Source: Stenopsyche tienmushanensis (lineage: Eukaryota > Arthropoda > Insecta > Trichoptera > Stenopsychidae). Taken from it: a stretch of DNA of 64,000 nucleotides. This document shows positions 56,401-59,690 of the stretch, in pieces. Location: contig WACJ01000039.1 in assembly GCA_008973525.1 (NCBI GenBank), positions 620,001-684,000 of the forward strand, written 5' to 3'. The notes beneath the pieces are model-generated. The model worked only from the letters and a program-made list of their open reading frames with translations. It ran no database searches and was not told where the DNA came from. The translations under genes were made by a program, and so were the position numbers. Positions within the stretch are counted from its first letter, which is position 1, and each line of letters begins with the position of its first letter.

Positions 56401-59400
56401 CAAAAACGCCTAAAATATTACTGCTTTTGTGTATCGTGTAATACATGAATCAATGCTTTACAAACAAACATAAAATATATATCAAGACTTCGAATTGGAA
56501 ATGAACTGGGAATGAAAACCGCAACTGAACCATTTCAAAAATATTAATATACACTTATACCTTTTTTGTGCGTTCTGCGGAAAATCGCACAAAAATAAAT
56601 CACCCGAAAAAAGCTATGACTTACGAAAAAAAAGTAAAGATGCTTTCCATGGATTTTAAAAACCGCACAACTTTAAAACAGCTATAAAAATATATCCCAA
56701 ATCGCATAAAAAAAATCAATCTATCTATTATAAACTATCATCGCTGTATAATAATTTTCGTTGCGATTTTTGATATGACTCAAAATCGCTCAAATATGAT
56801 GTCAACCGTATTGAAAAAAGTAGTTACGCGTTAAAAGATTTCATTATGAAATTCTTTAGCGAAGTTGCGCCGTCACTAAAATAGCTATAACTCCGTAAGT
56901 AGTTGGAATTTTGGAAATTCTTTTGGAGAGTGTATTTTTATAAGTCGAAACATTGGAACAATGCAAAAAAATGAAATAGATTTTTTCAAAAATCTAAACC
57001 AGAATAAAGGGGGTGGTCGTAATTCAGCAAAAGCAGATGCAATATGATTTACACAGTCCCAATTTACAATTTTTTTCCAAATTTCGGTTAGTGTTGATGA
57101 TTTATTTCCTATTTTATTCAAAATATCTGGATATGTACTCCTTATGAAAAAAAAACGCTTTGAAAAACCGCATAACTTCGAAATCGCACAAAAAAAGGTT
57201 TTGGTGTATTTTGATTCGATTCACGTTTTATGCAAAGATGAAATTGGTTTATTTTTGTGTTGATTCTACATGATGAGATACAATTTCTATTTTTTCTTCG
57301 ATCTTATAAACGCATTACTCAATAAGTTTGTAGGATATTTTAAAGAAATTGCGAAAAAACAACACCATAAATAAATAGGAAATATATTATTATTTTTTTT
57401 CTGGACGAATTGAATATATAATTTCTATATAATTTTTAAATTGAACCAAAACAAAAATGGAAAAAATATACAGTTTTTAGCCCCGATATATTCATTATTT
57501 CATCGTCACTCTTATATAAATGTATCCAAAATGCGTATGAATGTTTACTGAGAAACACGCACTAAATTTAGATATCTCCATAATCTTCTTATTTATTCCG
57601 CAAAAGTCGTAAACCACAAAGGGATCAAAAGGAGATACGTCTATATTATGGGAAAAAGAATGTTTCGAGATGGAAAATATATGGAATTAAGACAATTTAT
57701 CTGTGCGTCATTTTGTGTGCGATTATTATAAGATTCGGCAGAAGAAGTCTAGTCGATTTAAAAGACAGGTGTCATTGAAAACGACAACGAAAATCTCATC
57801 AAAAAGTTTTTGAAAGGACATATATATTTTATTTTTCGTACGAAGGATAGAAACTATAACTCATCGACAGCAAAATAGTATCATCGAATCACTTTAAATA
57901 TTTTAACGATATTAAAGGGTTCCTACAGAAGCACAAGCGTCTGAAGATACACAGCAAGATGAGTCTTCATATTTGATTGGACAGTAGAAACATTTTAATG
58001 GGAAAAATATTATTTTAGAAGAGTTGCATGTTCCCGTTATAAATTTTCGGAAGAAAAATAATGGAAAACTTCCACACCTCCATATTCACTAGACATGGTT
58101 TCGACGGATTATCATCTTTTTAGATATTTTCGATATCACAAATGGTAAATAAATTTGAGAATTGAAAGTTCACAATGTTTTAATTGTTTCCCTCTCCGTT
58201 TAAGGATTCTGCCTTTTCGGTGTCGTCGAATGAGCGGTCGGATATAAAAAATCATCCCTTCTGTGGAGGTTAAATACGGATTTCCGTCGTATATGCTGCG
58301 AGTTCGTCTCGGGGCTGCGGAGCCCCATCGCTACTGAGGGCAGATGCCTTTTCTTTCTCATCGAGACCTCGCGCACCTCGCGACTAGAGAAGCCCCTCAT
58401 AGGGGGCTGCGTAAGGGAGTCGAGACGAAGATTGCGGGCTCCTGGAGACGGGAAGTGGTCCAACGCAATATATATTTTGTAAGATTTTGCAAATAAAAAT
58501 GAAGAAATTTAATTAATTCTTCTATTGTTAAACAATCGGCAAAGACTTTCGATACACCTAATACTAAATTTGAATATATTTTTGCATATCGCGGAATGTG
58601 TAGATTAATTTTGACTTAAATTTAAAAAAAACCCGGTTGTTGATTGAAATATTTAACAACAATTTGTTATATTAAAAAAATAAATAAAAACTCACCAATT
58701 GCTAACTGACATTGCCTCTCCATCGGACTTTGAAGGAAAGCACCATATTTTTCAGCATCGGGACTCGACAGATCGCACTTTTTCAAAATGTTCTCGACAC
58801 ACTTAGAGAGTACATTCAGTACAGCCTTCCTTTCCTCGGAAACCTTTTCCCTGTCTGCCGTCAAGTCCCTGGGAATGAAAGGAAATGAAGCCTTCAGTAC
58901 ATGTTTTGACATTTTCGCGCTAAAAGGCGCGAATTCTTATCGAAATAAACAACTCAAAGCGATGTCGAATATCCAGAAAAGGCGATCGGTGAAAAAACAC
59001 GTTTCAATCACAATTTCCAAGCGAAAATAAATAAAATCGCGCCGAAAAATCAGTGAGGAAATTGAATTAAACGCGCAAACATTGAAAAACAAGTTGTTCG
59101 ATATGTAATATTATTAAAGACTTTGTGATAGAAAAAAATGAAACATACCATCCTTTTCTCTTATCGATGATGTATACATCCCCATCTTTTTTGTACCAGT
59201 CTTTCAAAGGGCTATCATCTAAACCTAGAGTGCTGCATTGTTTCAATATTGCTTCATATTCAGTGCTTTCAATACGCGGCGGAAGTACCGGCGTACTTGT
59301 ATAACTCTCACTACTTTGTAACCACTGTAAAGCAAAAAAAAATATATTTAAAATCATATTTTTATATGTAAATTCTTTAATTAAATAAATGTTCTACATC

Positions 59401-59690
59401 TAGTAGATTTCCCTAAAGTATTTGGCGATTCAATTGCATTAATCTTCTAAGCTACTCCGAAGCTCCACAATGCAATCCCCAAAGGATAACAAAAAGGGTT
59501 CAACTCAATAAACCATCTGAAATGAATTAATTAAAGTGCACTGAATATAAATAAATTATTTACTCACAAGGAAGAAACAGGCTCGAGATGTATCGTGACA
59601 CACTTTTATCTCCTGCAAATGATCCTGTAATATATGCGGTTCTTCAGCTTCCACTTCACTACACCCATAGTGCATATCCACCAGCTCAAT
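4602..59690 (-). CDS. NWD1/NWD2-like NACHT-domain STAND NTPase (partial gene, six exons, introns included)
   Basis: Joined coding segments are 59690-59568, 59324-59149, 58868-58696, 25463-25283, 23265-23106 and 5469-4602 (1681 nt, 560 codons plus one base). Every junction is GT-AG and every split codon closes in frame with no stop. Residues 1-100 resemble the DUF4062-type N-terminus of NACHT/WD proteins (ELVDMHYG, then LPPRIESTEYEAIL, then LKDWYKKDG). Residues 101-271 form a charged, probably helical linker. Residues 272-560 are the NACHT ATPase, with Walker A GPHSSGKT at about 326-333 and Walker B IFIDNI (Asp about 424). Family knowledge: vertebrate NWD1/NWD2 are cytosolic signalling ATPases ending in WD40 repeats, so WD40 exons are expected below position 1. 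The initiator exon is not in the window. Assignment to NWD1 versus NWD2, or to another arthropod NACHT-WD paralogue, is open. Function in this organism is inferred from family only. Confidence 0.85.
5661..6170 (-). pseudogene. Tc1/mariner-superfamily transposase remnant (WPPRSCDLTPLD type)
   Basis: On the minus strand, broken frames give CPYFFHNEIDQRR, then CYVPHNARHD, then an open stretch with NVNWPFKSCYLIPLDLFF. These parallel the insect DDE transposase pattern GPYFFEN...WFQQDGATCHTA...NWPPRSCDLTPLDFFLWG. The plus-strand left edge tatagggtatttcaataaaa looks like a terminal repeat; no partner end was found. Truncated and frameshifted. Confidence 0.7.
6171..6828. other. Intronic sequence, nothing recognised
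   Basis: AT-rich. A 68-codon plus frame at 6412-6618 shows no family resemblance. Confidence 0.3.
6829..7828 (-). mobile_element. DNA transposon with TIRs and internal 61-bp tandem duplication
   Basis: The left end aggatgttttacacatggacc (from 6832) and right end ggtccatgtgcaaaacaccct (to about 7822) are inverted repeats. Minus-strand frames contain the motif PIPWLKPSPDLTPLDLL and, in a shifted frame, a second version PISWLARSLELTPLDFF, so the WPxRSPDLTPLDFF block of a Tc1/mariner-superfamily transposase is present twice (units at about 7621-7681 and 7682-7741). A related fragment lies inverted at 41033-41260. Non-coding overall. Confidence 0.65.
7829..8970. other. Intronic sequence, nothing recognised
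   Basis: Contains a slightly GC-richer patch at 8150-8560 with no recognisable exon. Confidence 0.3.
8985..10175 (+). mobile_element. Mariner remnant carrying the 600-bp insertion, copy 2
   Basis: 5' mariner sequence (ccaataaaatactcaaagatg, then atagaagcttaaggga) runs to about 9098 and is interrupted by the same 600-bp block as at 2876. It resumes at about 9723 (aaaatccctaatcgagtcag). It ends in ctttcgagtctccctaat at about 10172, the shared 3' terminus of related copies at 16.9, 22.57 and 46.5 kb. Frames are broken throughout. Confidence 0.6.
10483..10690 (+). mobile_element. tRNA-derived SINE
   Basis: Head ggtattcccgcggttaagcg...ggactcgaaactcaatcgtc...ggttcaaatcat (A-box and B-box-like), then the family body: catttttaaaacatatattc, ccatgtaaaaatgattgg, cccataaaagggattgcta and aaagccacctc. 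The 5' flank and 3' tail are not sharply defined. Confidence 0.7.
10691..12490. other. Intronic sequence with one unidentified open frame
   Basis: No repeat recognised. The only notable item is the 101-codon plus frame at 11656-11961, listed separately. Confidence 0.3.
11656..11961 (+). other. Unidentified 101-codon open frame
   Basis: A hydrophilic, Ser/Glu/Lys-rich reading frame (SAEISESETETERVS near the start, YEKYYLMEKMEKLKMD in the middle, acidic end) with fairly protein-like composition, unlike most chance frames nearby. No promoter, splice partner or family match recognised. It could be the tail of a decayed transposon ORF or chance. Confidence 0.2.
12492..12930 (+). mobile_element. 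tRNA-derived SINE split by a hAT MITE
   Basis: Head at 12492-12551 (ggtagtctcgcggttaaac, ggactcgtaactcaatcatc) is interrupted and resumes at about 12818 with agttctaatcctacaggtga (B box). The usual body follows (aaacatatatttgctacga, ccataaaagagattgcta, aaagccacctt). Removing 12552-12817 plus one target copy restores a continuous SINE. The anticodon-like position reads CGT, so a tRNA-Thr-like origin is possible but tentative. Confidence 0.78.
12552..12817. mobile_element. 266-bp hAT-type MITE with 8-bp target duplication
   Basis: Terminal repeats cagcggttcttaaac and gtttaagaagcgctg match at 14 of 15 positions. The flanks are atctagag (12544-12551) and atcaagag (12818-12825), an 8-bp duplication with one difference. 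The CAGxGGTTCTxAAAC end is typical of hAT elements. Inside, the motif agggggtccgcg occurs twice near the right end. No coding capacity. Confidence 0.8.
13157..13500. mobile_element. Pogo-like MITE, family with ends gacccgtrgtaatccgg (copy 1)
   Basis: Left gacccgtagtaatcagg, internal aatccggcgccccctgtaat and ggattacaagtacttctttc, right ggattaccgcggatatactg. The ends are imperfect inverted repeats. Related copies are at 26088 and 42896. Confidence 0.65.
13501..14974. other. Intronic sequence, nothing recognised
   Basis: A 105-codon minus frame at 14255-14572 has no recognisable domain. Confidence 0.3.
14976..15811 (-). pseudogene. Mariner (DD34D) transposase pseudogene
   Basis: Reading on the minus strand: an HTH part with ENPRNTVREIANKLEIPRTS, then SDVWFPHELTDSN (WVPHEL linker motif), then TGDESWTLYEN with the first catalytic Asp, then HHDNARPH (second Asp) and HPPYSPDIASSDYYLF (third Asp). 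All three catalytic aspartates are visible, but a stop after the IW of the cIWWD-like segment and frameshifts near 15330-15480 split it, and the N-terminal DNA-binding half is absent. Confidence 0.78.
14976..15825 (-). mobile_element. Mariner transposon with internal N-terminal deletion
   Basis: Left end ttagggtgtcccataagtttc; right end the complement of a related sequence (gaaagacacttatgggaaaa at 15804-15823). The coding region begins almost directly at the right repeat, so the 5' UTR and about 70-80 N-terminal codons of a usual 345-residue mariner transposase are missing. The remainder is readable on the minus strand with few breaks. Confidence 0.78.
15826..16286 (+). repeat. Unclassified interspersed repeat ending in SINE-body sequence, copy 1
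   Basis: Shares with 41437-41842: actgaaatagctt, ttctgagaa.gcatag, cttttatttcttaaa, aaagataagacgagtttt, tctagaaccctaa, then ggcgactacatttttaaaaa and catatatacaccatgaaaaa, the body of the tRNA SINE without its head. Confidence 0.5.
16395..16912 (+). mobile_element. Internally deleted mariner remnant
   Basis: Contains the repeated mariner N-terminal segment (ggctacaaaagccagtcaaa, aagatgtttatgatgaagtg, agcttaagggatgaatcgag), aggatgggtgttatgaag, a C-terminal-like end (actgccaaagcgacgagaag to gaattatatt), and the terminus aaactttcggattctcctaa. Stops in all frames. Confidence 0.6.
17600..18060. other. Balanced-GC patch open on both strands, unidentified
   Basis: A block less AT-rich than its flanks. 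The minus strand is open from just inside an in-frame TAG near 17936 to the stop at 17608 (about 105 codons, with SDGSGGPTSEAIIGASFG). The plus strand is open 17765-18040. A good acceptor-like tract on the minus strand would put a TAG in frame, so it cannot be a clean exon. No family resemblance; possibly an old pseudogene or chance. Confidence 0.25.
18362..18481. mobile_element. 120-bp hairpin MITE
   Basis: gctagtagagcaagcaaatg at 18362 is mirrored by catttgtttgctctactagc-like sequence ending at 18481. The arms extend about 30 bp with a few mismatches. Between them lie about 60 bp of AT-rich sequence. Confidence 0.55.
18535..18765 (+). mobile_element. Truncated pogo-like MITE (tgcgatttcgaagttatgcgg family)
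   Basis: Starts tacccaaacctctttttgtg, cgatttcgaagttatgcgg, includes cataaagagtgaacactaac and gtgtaaatcataattctgg, and stops matching near ttttccaatgttttg. Internal sequence matches the inverted copy at 56552-57206. Confidence 0.6.
19255..19565 (+). pseudogene. Remnant of a transposase with NPQHQxCPxG and TQNxNES motifs (C-terminal part)
   Basis: A plus-strand frame around 19310-19400 reads FYHKYSMGANPQHQNCPAG, resembling the YHKxSTDxxPQHxxCPxGxxSWCKW segment of a transposase-like family found in animals. The minus-strand remnant at 36975-37560 belongs to the same family and carries the next motif (TQNNNESFNS). Stops interrupt the frame. Superfamily (MULE or Kolobok-like) not settled. Confidence 0.5.
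19601..19690 (-). mobile_element. tRNA-derived SINE head, degraded
   Basis: The minus strand carries the B-box-like atgggttcaaatctacagg and gtggctggcgatcacat, as in the 3.6-kb copy. The A-box part is poorly preserved. Confidence 0.5.
19691..21180. other. Intronic sequence, nothing recognised
   Basis: AT-rich. A more balanced patch at 20880-21010 shows no exon or repeat. Confidence 0.3.
21887..22300 (+). mobile_element. hAT-type insertion fragment
   Basis: Begins caggggtggccaaccaacag then cccgcggaccgcatg and ttcggcccgcgag, the characteristic end of a hAT group. No matching right end was found, so its limit is approximate. It includes the palindrome at 22018-22072. Confidence 0.55.
22018..22072. 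repeat. 55-bp near-perfect palindrome
   Basis: Arms tctcggaaatagtc.atttagaattct on the left and the complementary aagaattctaaat.gactatttccgaga on the right, with a minimal loop. Lies inside the hAT fragment. Confidence 0.7.
22580..23105. other. Intronic sequence before exon E
   Basis: AT-rich, nothing recognised. Confidence 0.3.
23106..23265 (-). CDS. NWD-like gene, exon E (linker before the ATPase)
   Basis: 160 nt. The acceptor is atttctttgcag before GGCCCCGTGG; the donor is CAG followed by gtcaat, weaker than the others. One base completes Lys, then 53 codons: APWREGVADPEEAGQ, then a helical segment LRDEVRIALERLIDKDL, ending GRKKTIQ. It ends in phase 0 and continues directly into exon F (EVFQEHLTH). 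The YIK-APWREG join matches the stretch preceding the family's conserved EVxxH helix. The next intron is 17.6 kb. Confidence 0.8.
23820..23942 (+). mobile_element. Hairpin-bearing short repeat, copy 2 (truncated)
   Basis: Contains gttagccttgcctgcggga and the stem-loop ctgcgggagg-acatc-cttcccgcag, followed by ccagatctctctct. The left part is degraded (caatggcgctgttgttggtt). Confidence 0.6.
23943..25282. other. Intron between exons D and E, left part
   Basis: No repeat or exon recognised apart from the short repeat at 23820. Confidence 0.35.
25283..25463 (-). CDS. NWD-like gene, exon D (helical linker)
   Basis: 181 nt. The acceptor is ttattcaatgcag before AGCTTC; the donor is gtaagt after ATCAA. 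Two bases complete Glu from exon C, 59 codons follow, and the last two bases (AA) are completed to Lys by exon E. The piece reads ELLQSGCQQKGALAV, then a Lys/Glu-rich stretch, ending EENIIYIK. That end corresponds to the position where NWD homologues carry an F/YxR segment before the ATPase. Phase agreement with both neighbours across 33-kb and 2-kb introns is the main evidence. Confidence 0.8.
26088..26450. mobile_element. Pogo-like MITE (gacccrcggtaatccgg family), copy 2, right end lost
   Basis: Left gaagacccacggtaatccgg, internal ctaatccggcgtcccctat, ttacaagtacttctttcc and ggggcagtactttatagtcc. The right end is replaced at about 26451 by other repeat sequence. Confidence 0.62.
26452..26765 (+). 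repeat. Possible Helitron-like fragment
   Basis: Starts tctatggatataagaatgaa tgtctg, continues with ttcatccgattgcgatacat, and ends in a GC-rich stretch with gatgcgcgcgcaacacggc then tatatatata. Similar openings (tatataaaaattaatctttg; tatataaatgaatgtttgtt) occur at about 52826 and 27390. Assignment rests on general resemblance only. Confidence 0.3.
26799..27384 (+). mobile_element. 586-bp pogo-like MITE with TA target duplication
   Basis: cactcaaaccttttttttgtg at the left and cgcacaaaaaaggtttaagtg at the right are inverted repeats, flanked by TA (26797-26798, 27385-27386). Internal gcgattttg/gttatgcgatttttaaaat pattern as in the other copies. No transposase frame. Confidence 0.75.
27450..29500. 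other. Intronic sequence, nothing recognised
   Basis: Repeat-poor by eye. A 90-codon minus frame (28861-29133) lacks any recognised motif. Confidence 0.3.
29510..29590 (+). repeat. Possible pogo/Tigger-type terminal sequence
   Basis: cagtcaactcttctatagcg followed by attatagaagcaaaacgct resembles the ends of Tigger-like elements. No paired end identified. Confidence 0.3.
30365..30913 (+). mobile_element. hAT element (CCCGGGAT-ended family), 5' part missing
   Basis: Shares with 39713-40727 the block from caccagcacgatgtaggcta through ttaggcgacgcctaagggca, aatataatagatacgggg and aattttgcgaattttagt to the exact right terminus cgggattggattcccta (30897-30913). The left terminus and internal coding part are absent. 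Confidence 0.7.
31060..31758 (+). pseudogene. CENP-B/Jerky-like (pogo superfamily) transposase remnant
   Basis: Plus-strand frames give LSISGSILCEKAIFFNEKLN, then FKACSGWFEKFKG, then a segment with FDEEFIYNADETK, matching the CENP-B-type HTH and first catalytic block of Tigger/Jerky transposases (GWxxRFKxRH, IYNxDETG). Near 31590-31660 QCLDVAIKWLENQEE resembles their C-terminus. The right edge attgaggttctactgta is a Tigger-like terminal repeat. The middle third of the protein is deleted and stops are present. Confidence 0.65.
31759..33910. other. Intronic sequence, nothing recognised
   Basis: Open frames at 32488-32733 (minus) and 32775-33035 (plus) show no domain. Confidence 0.3.
33915..34190 (+). 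mobile_element. Hairpin-bearing short repeat, copy 3 (near full length)
   Basis: Starts agcaacatcttccgtctctc, includes gcgccatctgctgtggcac, cgatcgcttcttgcgcgtg, gttgtcggttgggtggtgac, the stem-loop ggctgcgggagg-acgtc-ctttccgcagcc, and a GC-rich 3' end ggggactccccgtccgggg followed by tttttattat. A conserved minus-strand frame (QPTTVHAQEAIG) is shared with the 63-kb copy. Confidence 0.65.
34191..36970. other. Intronic sequence, nothing recognised
   Basis: AT-rich, no supported gene or repeat. Confidence 0.3.
36975..37560 (-). pseudogene. Transposase remnant with TQNxNES motif
   Basis: The minus strand from about 37520 reads IWVTYYHKIPTDEAPKHSV, then LPLLTRKF, then SDDLLEICIDSNTQNNNESF, then WSLVPKQIF, and an end rich in Lys/Ser/Ala (SSKEAIIARRYG). 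This follows the order of a transposase-like family with the pattern YHKxSTDexPqHxxCP ... LLexCLxGxTQNxNESxNSxxW ... FNxG. A stop and frame changes break it. The same family occurs at 19255-19565. Confidence 0.55.
37561..39450. other. Intronic sequence, nothing recognised
   Basis: Overlapping frames at 38083-38380 on both strands have no recognised domain. Confidence 0.3.
39455..39704. other. GC-rich unidentified segment with perfect hairpin
   Basis: About 250 bp distinctly richer in G and C than its surroundings. It holds the perfect stem-loop gtcacggtt-acc-aaccgtgac at 39493-39513 and ends at the hAT target site. The plus strand is open 39509-39715, without recognised motif. It might be a fragment of a non-LTR element or acquired DNA; nothing decides. 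Confidence 0.3.
39705..40735 (+). mobile_element. hAT transposon with perfect 8-bp target duplication
   Basis: Target site atcccaag occurs at 39705-39712 and 40728-40735. The element (39713-40727, 1015 bp) has perfect 17-bp terminal repeats tagggaatccaatcccg / cgggattggattcccta. Subterminal arrays of cccgggatcc-type repeats (39727-39761 and 40635-40705) are likely transposase-binding sites. Only the C-terminal transposase end is coded. It has relatives at 30.4, 43.3 and 54.2 kb. Confidence 0.9.
40235..40432 (+). pseudogene. hAT transposase C-terminal dimerisation domain fragment
   Basis: Open frame reading FKYLMTIPPTSVEAERALSA then SCLTSKIRSRRNTNV, the YLxIPxTSVxxERxFSxxGxxxTxxRxxLxxxxV signature of hAT C-termini. 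The catalytic core and zinc finger are absent, so the element depends on another copy or is dead. Confidence 0.85.
41033..41262 (-). repeat. Short relative of the 6829-7828 element
   Basis: The minus strand shares ctacgtttcacacata, gtaagtgtcagggttgtcga, cattttgaaaaaa and ctttaaatcgtc with 6890-7000. The edges aggatgtttggc and gcatcct are short inverted repeats. Confidence 0.5.
41437..41842 (+). repeat. Unclassified interspersed repeat ending in SINE-body sequence, copy 2
   Basis: Parallel to 15826-16286 (actgaaatagcttcgcctga, tttctgagaaggcatgg, aagataagacgagtttta, tctagaaccctat). Closes with aaaaacatatatacgcca and ctcataaaagggattgctaa. Confidence 0.5.
42896..43248. mobile_element. Pogo-like MITE (cagtagacccgtggtaatccgg family), copy 3
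   Basis: Left end cagtagacccgtggtaatcc, internal cccgtagtccgacatcc, cggattacaaatacttcttt and actctatagtccgacaa, right end decayed (gattgtcagactac). Confidence 0.65.
43280..43715 (-). mobile_element. hAT element (CCCGGGAT family), inverted, decayed
   Basis: Reads as the complement of the 39713 family: aatctaatcccgagccaaat, cccgggatatcgggac, gggatcagtcccgggattc, then acacggactaaaactcgcaa through tatttccgtcgctgc to catcaccggtagg. It closes with cgagattggattcgctag, an eroded terminus. Confidence 0.65.
43927..43970. repeat. Imperfect hairpin
   Basis: tttttaaggtgacacat and atatgtcaccttaaaag form a stem of about 16 bp around a short loop. Confidence 0.5.
43971..45185. other. Intronic sequence, nothing recognised
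   Basis: A more balanced patch at 44500-44990 holds two overlapping plus frames without recognised motifs. Confidence 0.3.
45190..46500 (+). mobile_element. Mariner remnant hosting a Tigger-like insertion
   Basis: Mariner N-terminal-like sequence to about 45510 (ggccacaaaaaccagtaaaa, agaagcttaagggaagaacc, gaataggatgggtgttatgg). Interrupted by 45515-46359, then the family 3' end ctttcgaatactttcaggct-cccctaat at about 46498. Confidence 0.6.
45515..46359 (+). mobile_element. Pogo/Tigger-like element with transposase C-terminal remnant
   Basis: Ends cacttgggtctgtttttatg and cataaaaacatacccaagtg are inverted repeats; TA precedes the left end. At 45681-45795 a plus frame reads LDQGIISTFKKYYTKKLDNE, the PLDQGIIxxFKxxYRxxLL hallmark of Tigger transposases, followed by VPEVWKSF. 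Further on NTPLNDIIETEDDIEVE resembles the acidic C-terminus. Subterminal ttatgcg repeats flank both ends. Internally deleted. Confidence 0.75.
46501..48310. other. Intronic sequence between two Tigger-like copies
   Basis: No exon supported. A balanced patch lies at 47690-48010 with no recognised coding content. Confidence 0.3.
48314..49185 (-). mobile_element. Pogo/Tigger-like element, inverted second copy
   Basis: Starts cacttgggtctgtttttatg on the plus strand and runs as the complement of 45515-46359. The minus strand gives LDQGNISAFKKYNIKN (about 49015-48965), then ESLTVPEVW and later EETEDDIEIEE. The far end reaches ttatgcgaatgcgcataaaa but lacks the outermost ~70 bp. Confidence 0.72.
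49186..51165. other. Intronic sequence, nothing recognised
   Basis: AT-rich, open frames short and unremarkable. Confidence 0.3.
51604..52345 (+). pseudogene. piggyBac transposase remnant, split by insertion
   Basis: Left part (to about 51775) reads SNFQNMYSPLKEICLDESLF then GQLWLQQYTK, matching the piggyBac FxxxYxPxxxxxxDExxxxFxGRxxxxQYxPxK block with its catalytic Asp. The right part (from about 52140) reads ISNYGITFYELYSP, NLEIYRGW and later HHVFLDNFYNNI, the FGIKxxxL and DNFYxS blocks. The two join in register if the insert is removed. N- and C-terminal thirds are missing. Confidence 0.8.
51830..52138 (+). mobile_element. Hairpin-family short repeat, copy 4 (inside piggyBac; hairpin itself lost)
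   Basis: Starts aaatcttccatctctcttca, with gcgccatctcttgtggccc, ggaggcgggagtcaggagag and ttagccttggctggga. The stem-loop of the other copies is replaced by gatagattcccgtctattcc. It continues with cattcgtccagcaacatcac and ends in the GC-rich gagccacccggggactctgc-cccc. Its entry point lies between the QYTK and ISNYG codons of the transposase. Confidence 0.65.
52549..54220. other. Intronic sequence, mostly unrecognised
   Basis: Contains a possible Helitron-like opening at about 52826 (tatataaaaattaatctttg, cattcgattgcgataaaac). No exon or other repeat seen. Confidence 0.3.
54224..54655 (-). mobile_element. hAT element (CCCGGGAT family), inverted internal fragment
   Basis: Complement of the 39713/30365 family from ctgctgaaacacggactaaa through aggcgtcgcctaagctcgcc to atcgtgctggtgagttgtac. 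Terminal repeats are absent. Confidence 0.65.
54660..56550. other. Intronic sequence, nothing supported
   Basis: Balanced patch at 55590-56270 with open minus frames (55617-55913, 55778-56044) and a plus frame (56023-56268), none with recognised motifs. Confidence 0.3.
56552..57206 (-). mobile_element. 655-bp pogo-like MITE with TA target duplication
   Basis: Plus-strand edges cacttataccttttttgtgc and cacaaaaaaaggttttggtg, flanked by TA (56550-56551, 57207-57208). The internal order is the complement of the 21736 and 18535 copies (gattttaaaaaccgcacaac, tttacacagtcccaattt, cataacttcgaaatcgcac). Confidence 0.72.
57900..58190 (+). pseudogene. Mariner transposase fragment
   Basis: At about 58075-58150 a plus frame reads TPPYSLDMVSTDYHLFRYF, the HPPYSPDLAPSDYHLFRSL motif. 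The upstream limit and terminal repeats were not identified. Confidence 0.6.
58200..58470. other. GC-rich unidentified segment
   Basis: About 260 bp of GC-rich sequence between the mariner fragment and exon C, with short inverted motifs (ggggctgcggagcccc at 58312-58327; gcccctcatagggggc at 58391-58406). The minus strand is open 58463-58200 with no recognised domain. Resembles the GC-rich block at 39455 in character, not sequence. Confidence 0.3.
58696..58868 (-). CDS. NWD-like gene, exon C (helical linker)
   Basis: 173 nt. The acceptor ttcctttcattcccag is strong; the donor is gtgagt after ATTG. The first base closes the Trp codon from exon B, then 57 codons (DLTADREKVSEERK to QCQLAI), then one base G that exon D completes to Glu. 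The charged heptad-like composition suggests helices. An in-frame ATG at 58912 lies upstream of the acceptor and is not needed, because the exon B junction explains the start. A 33.2-kb intron follows, the largest in the window. Confidence 0.8.
59149..59324 (-). CDS. NWD-like gene, exon B
   Basis: 176 nt. The acceptor is ttgctttacag before TGGTTACAA; the donor is gtatgt after GGATG. It gives 58 codons plus two bases (TG), which the first base of exon C completes to Trp. Diagnostic pieces are VLPPRIESTEYEAIL and LKDWYKKDGDV, matching the LPxxIExxEFExIL and WYxRDEN segments of NWD proteins. The family usually continues with a longer proline-containing linker here; this copy is shorter. The intron to exon C is 280 bp. 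Confidence 0.82.
59568..59690 (-). CDS. NWD-like gene, exon A (N-terminal DUF4062-like strand region)
   Basis: 123 nt, 41 codons, phase 0 at both ends. The acceptor reads tttgcag before ATTGAG; the donor is gtgagta after CTT. It encodes IELVDMHYGCSEVE and, after a short gap, LQEIKVCHD then ACFFL. In NACHT/WD proteins the equivalent segment has the form VDMRWG...LxEIxxC...FVxLLG, which is what identifies it. It cannot be the first exon: it opens with an acceptor and the family has further sequence upstream. That part is not seen below 64000. A 243-bp intron separates it from exon B. Confidence 0.8.

Noticed and set aside
58868..58912. ATG at 58912 as a translation start for exon C
   Set aside because: A strong acceptor (ttcctttcattcccag) lies between it and the exon, and exon B joins exon C in frame, so the ATG is intronic.
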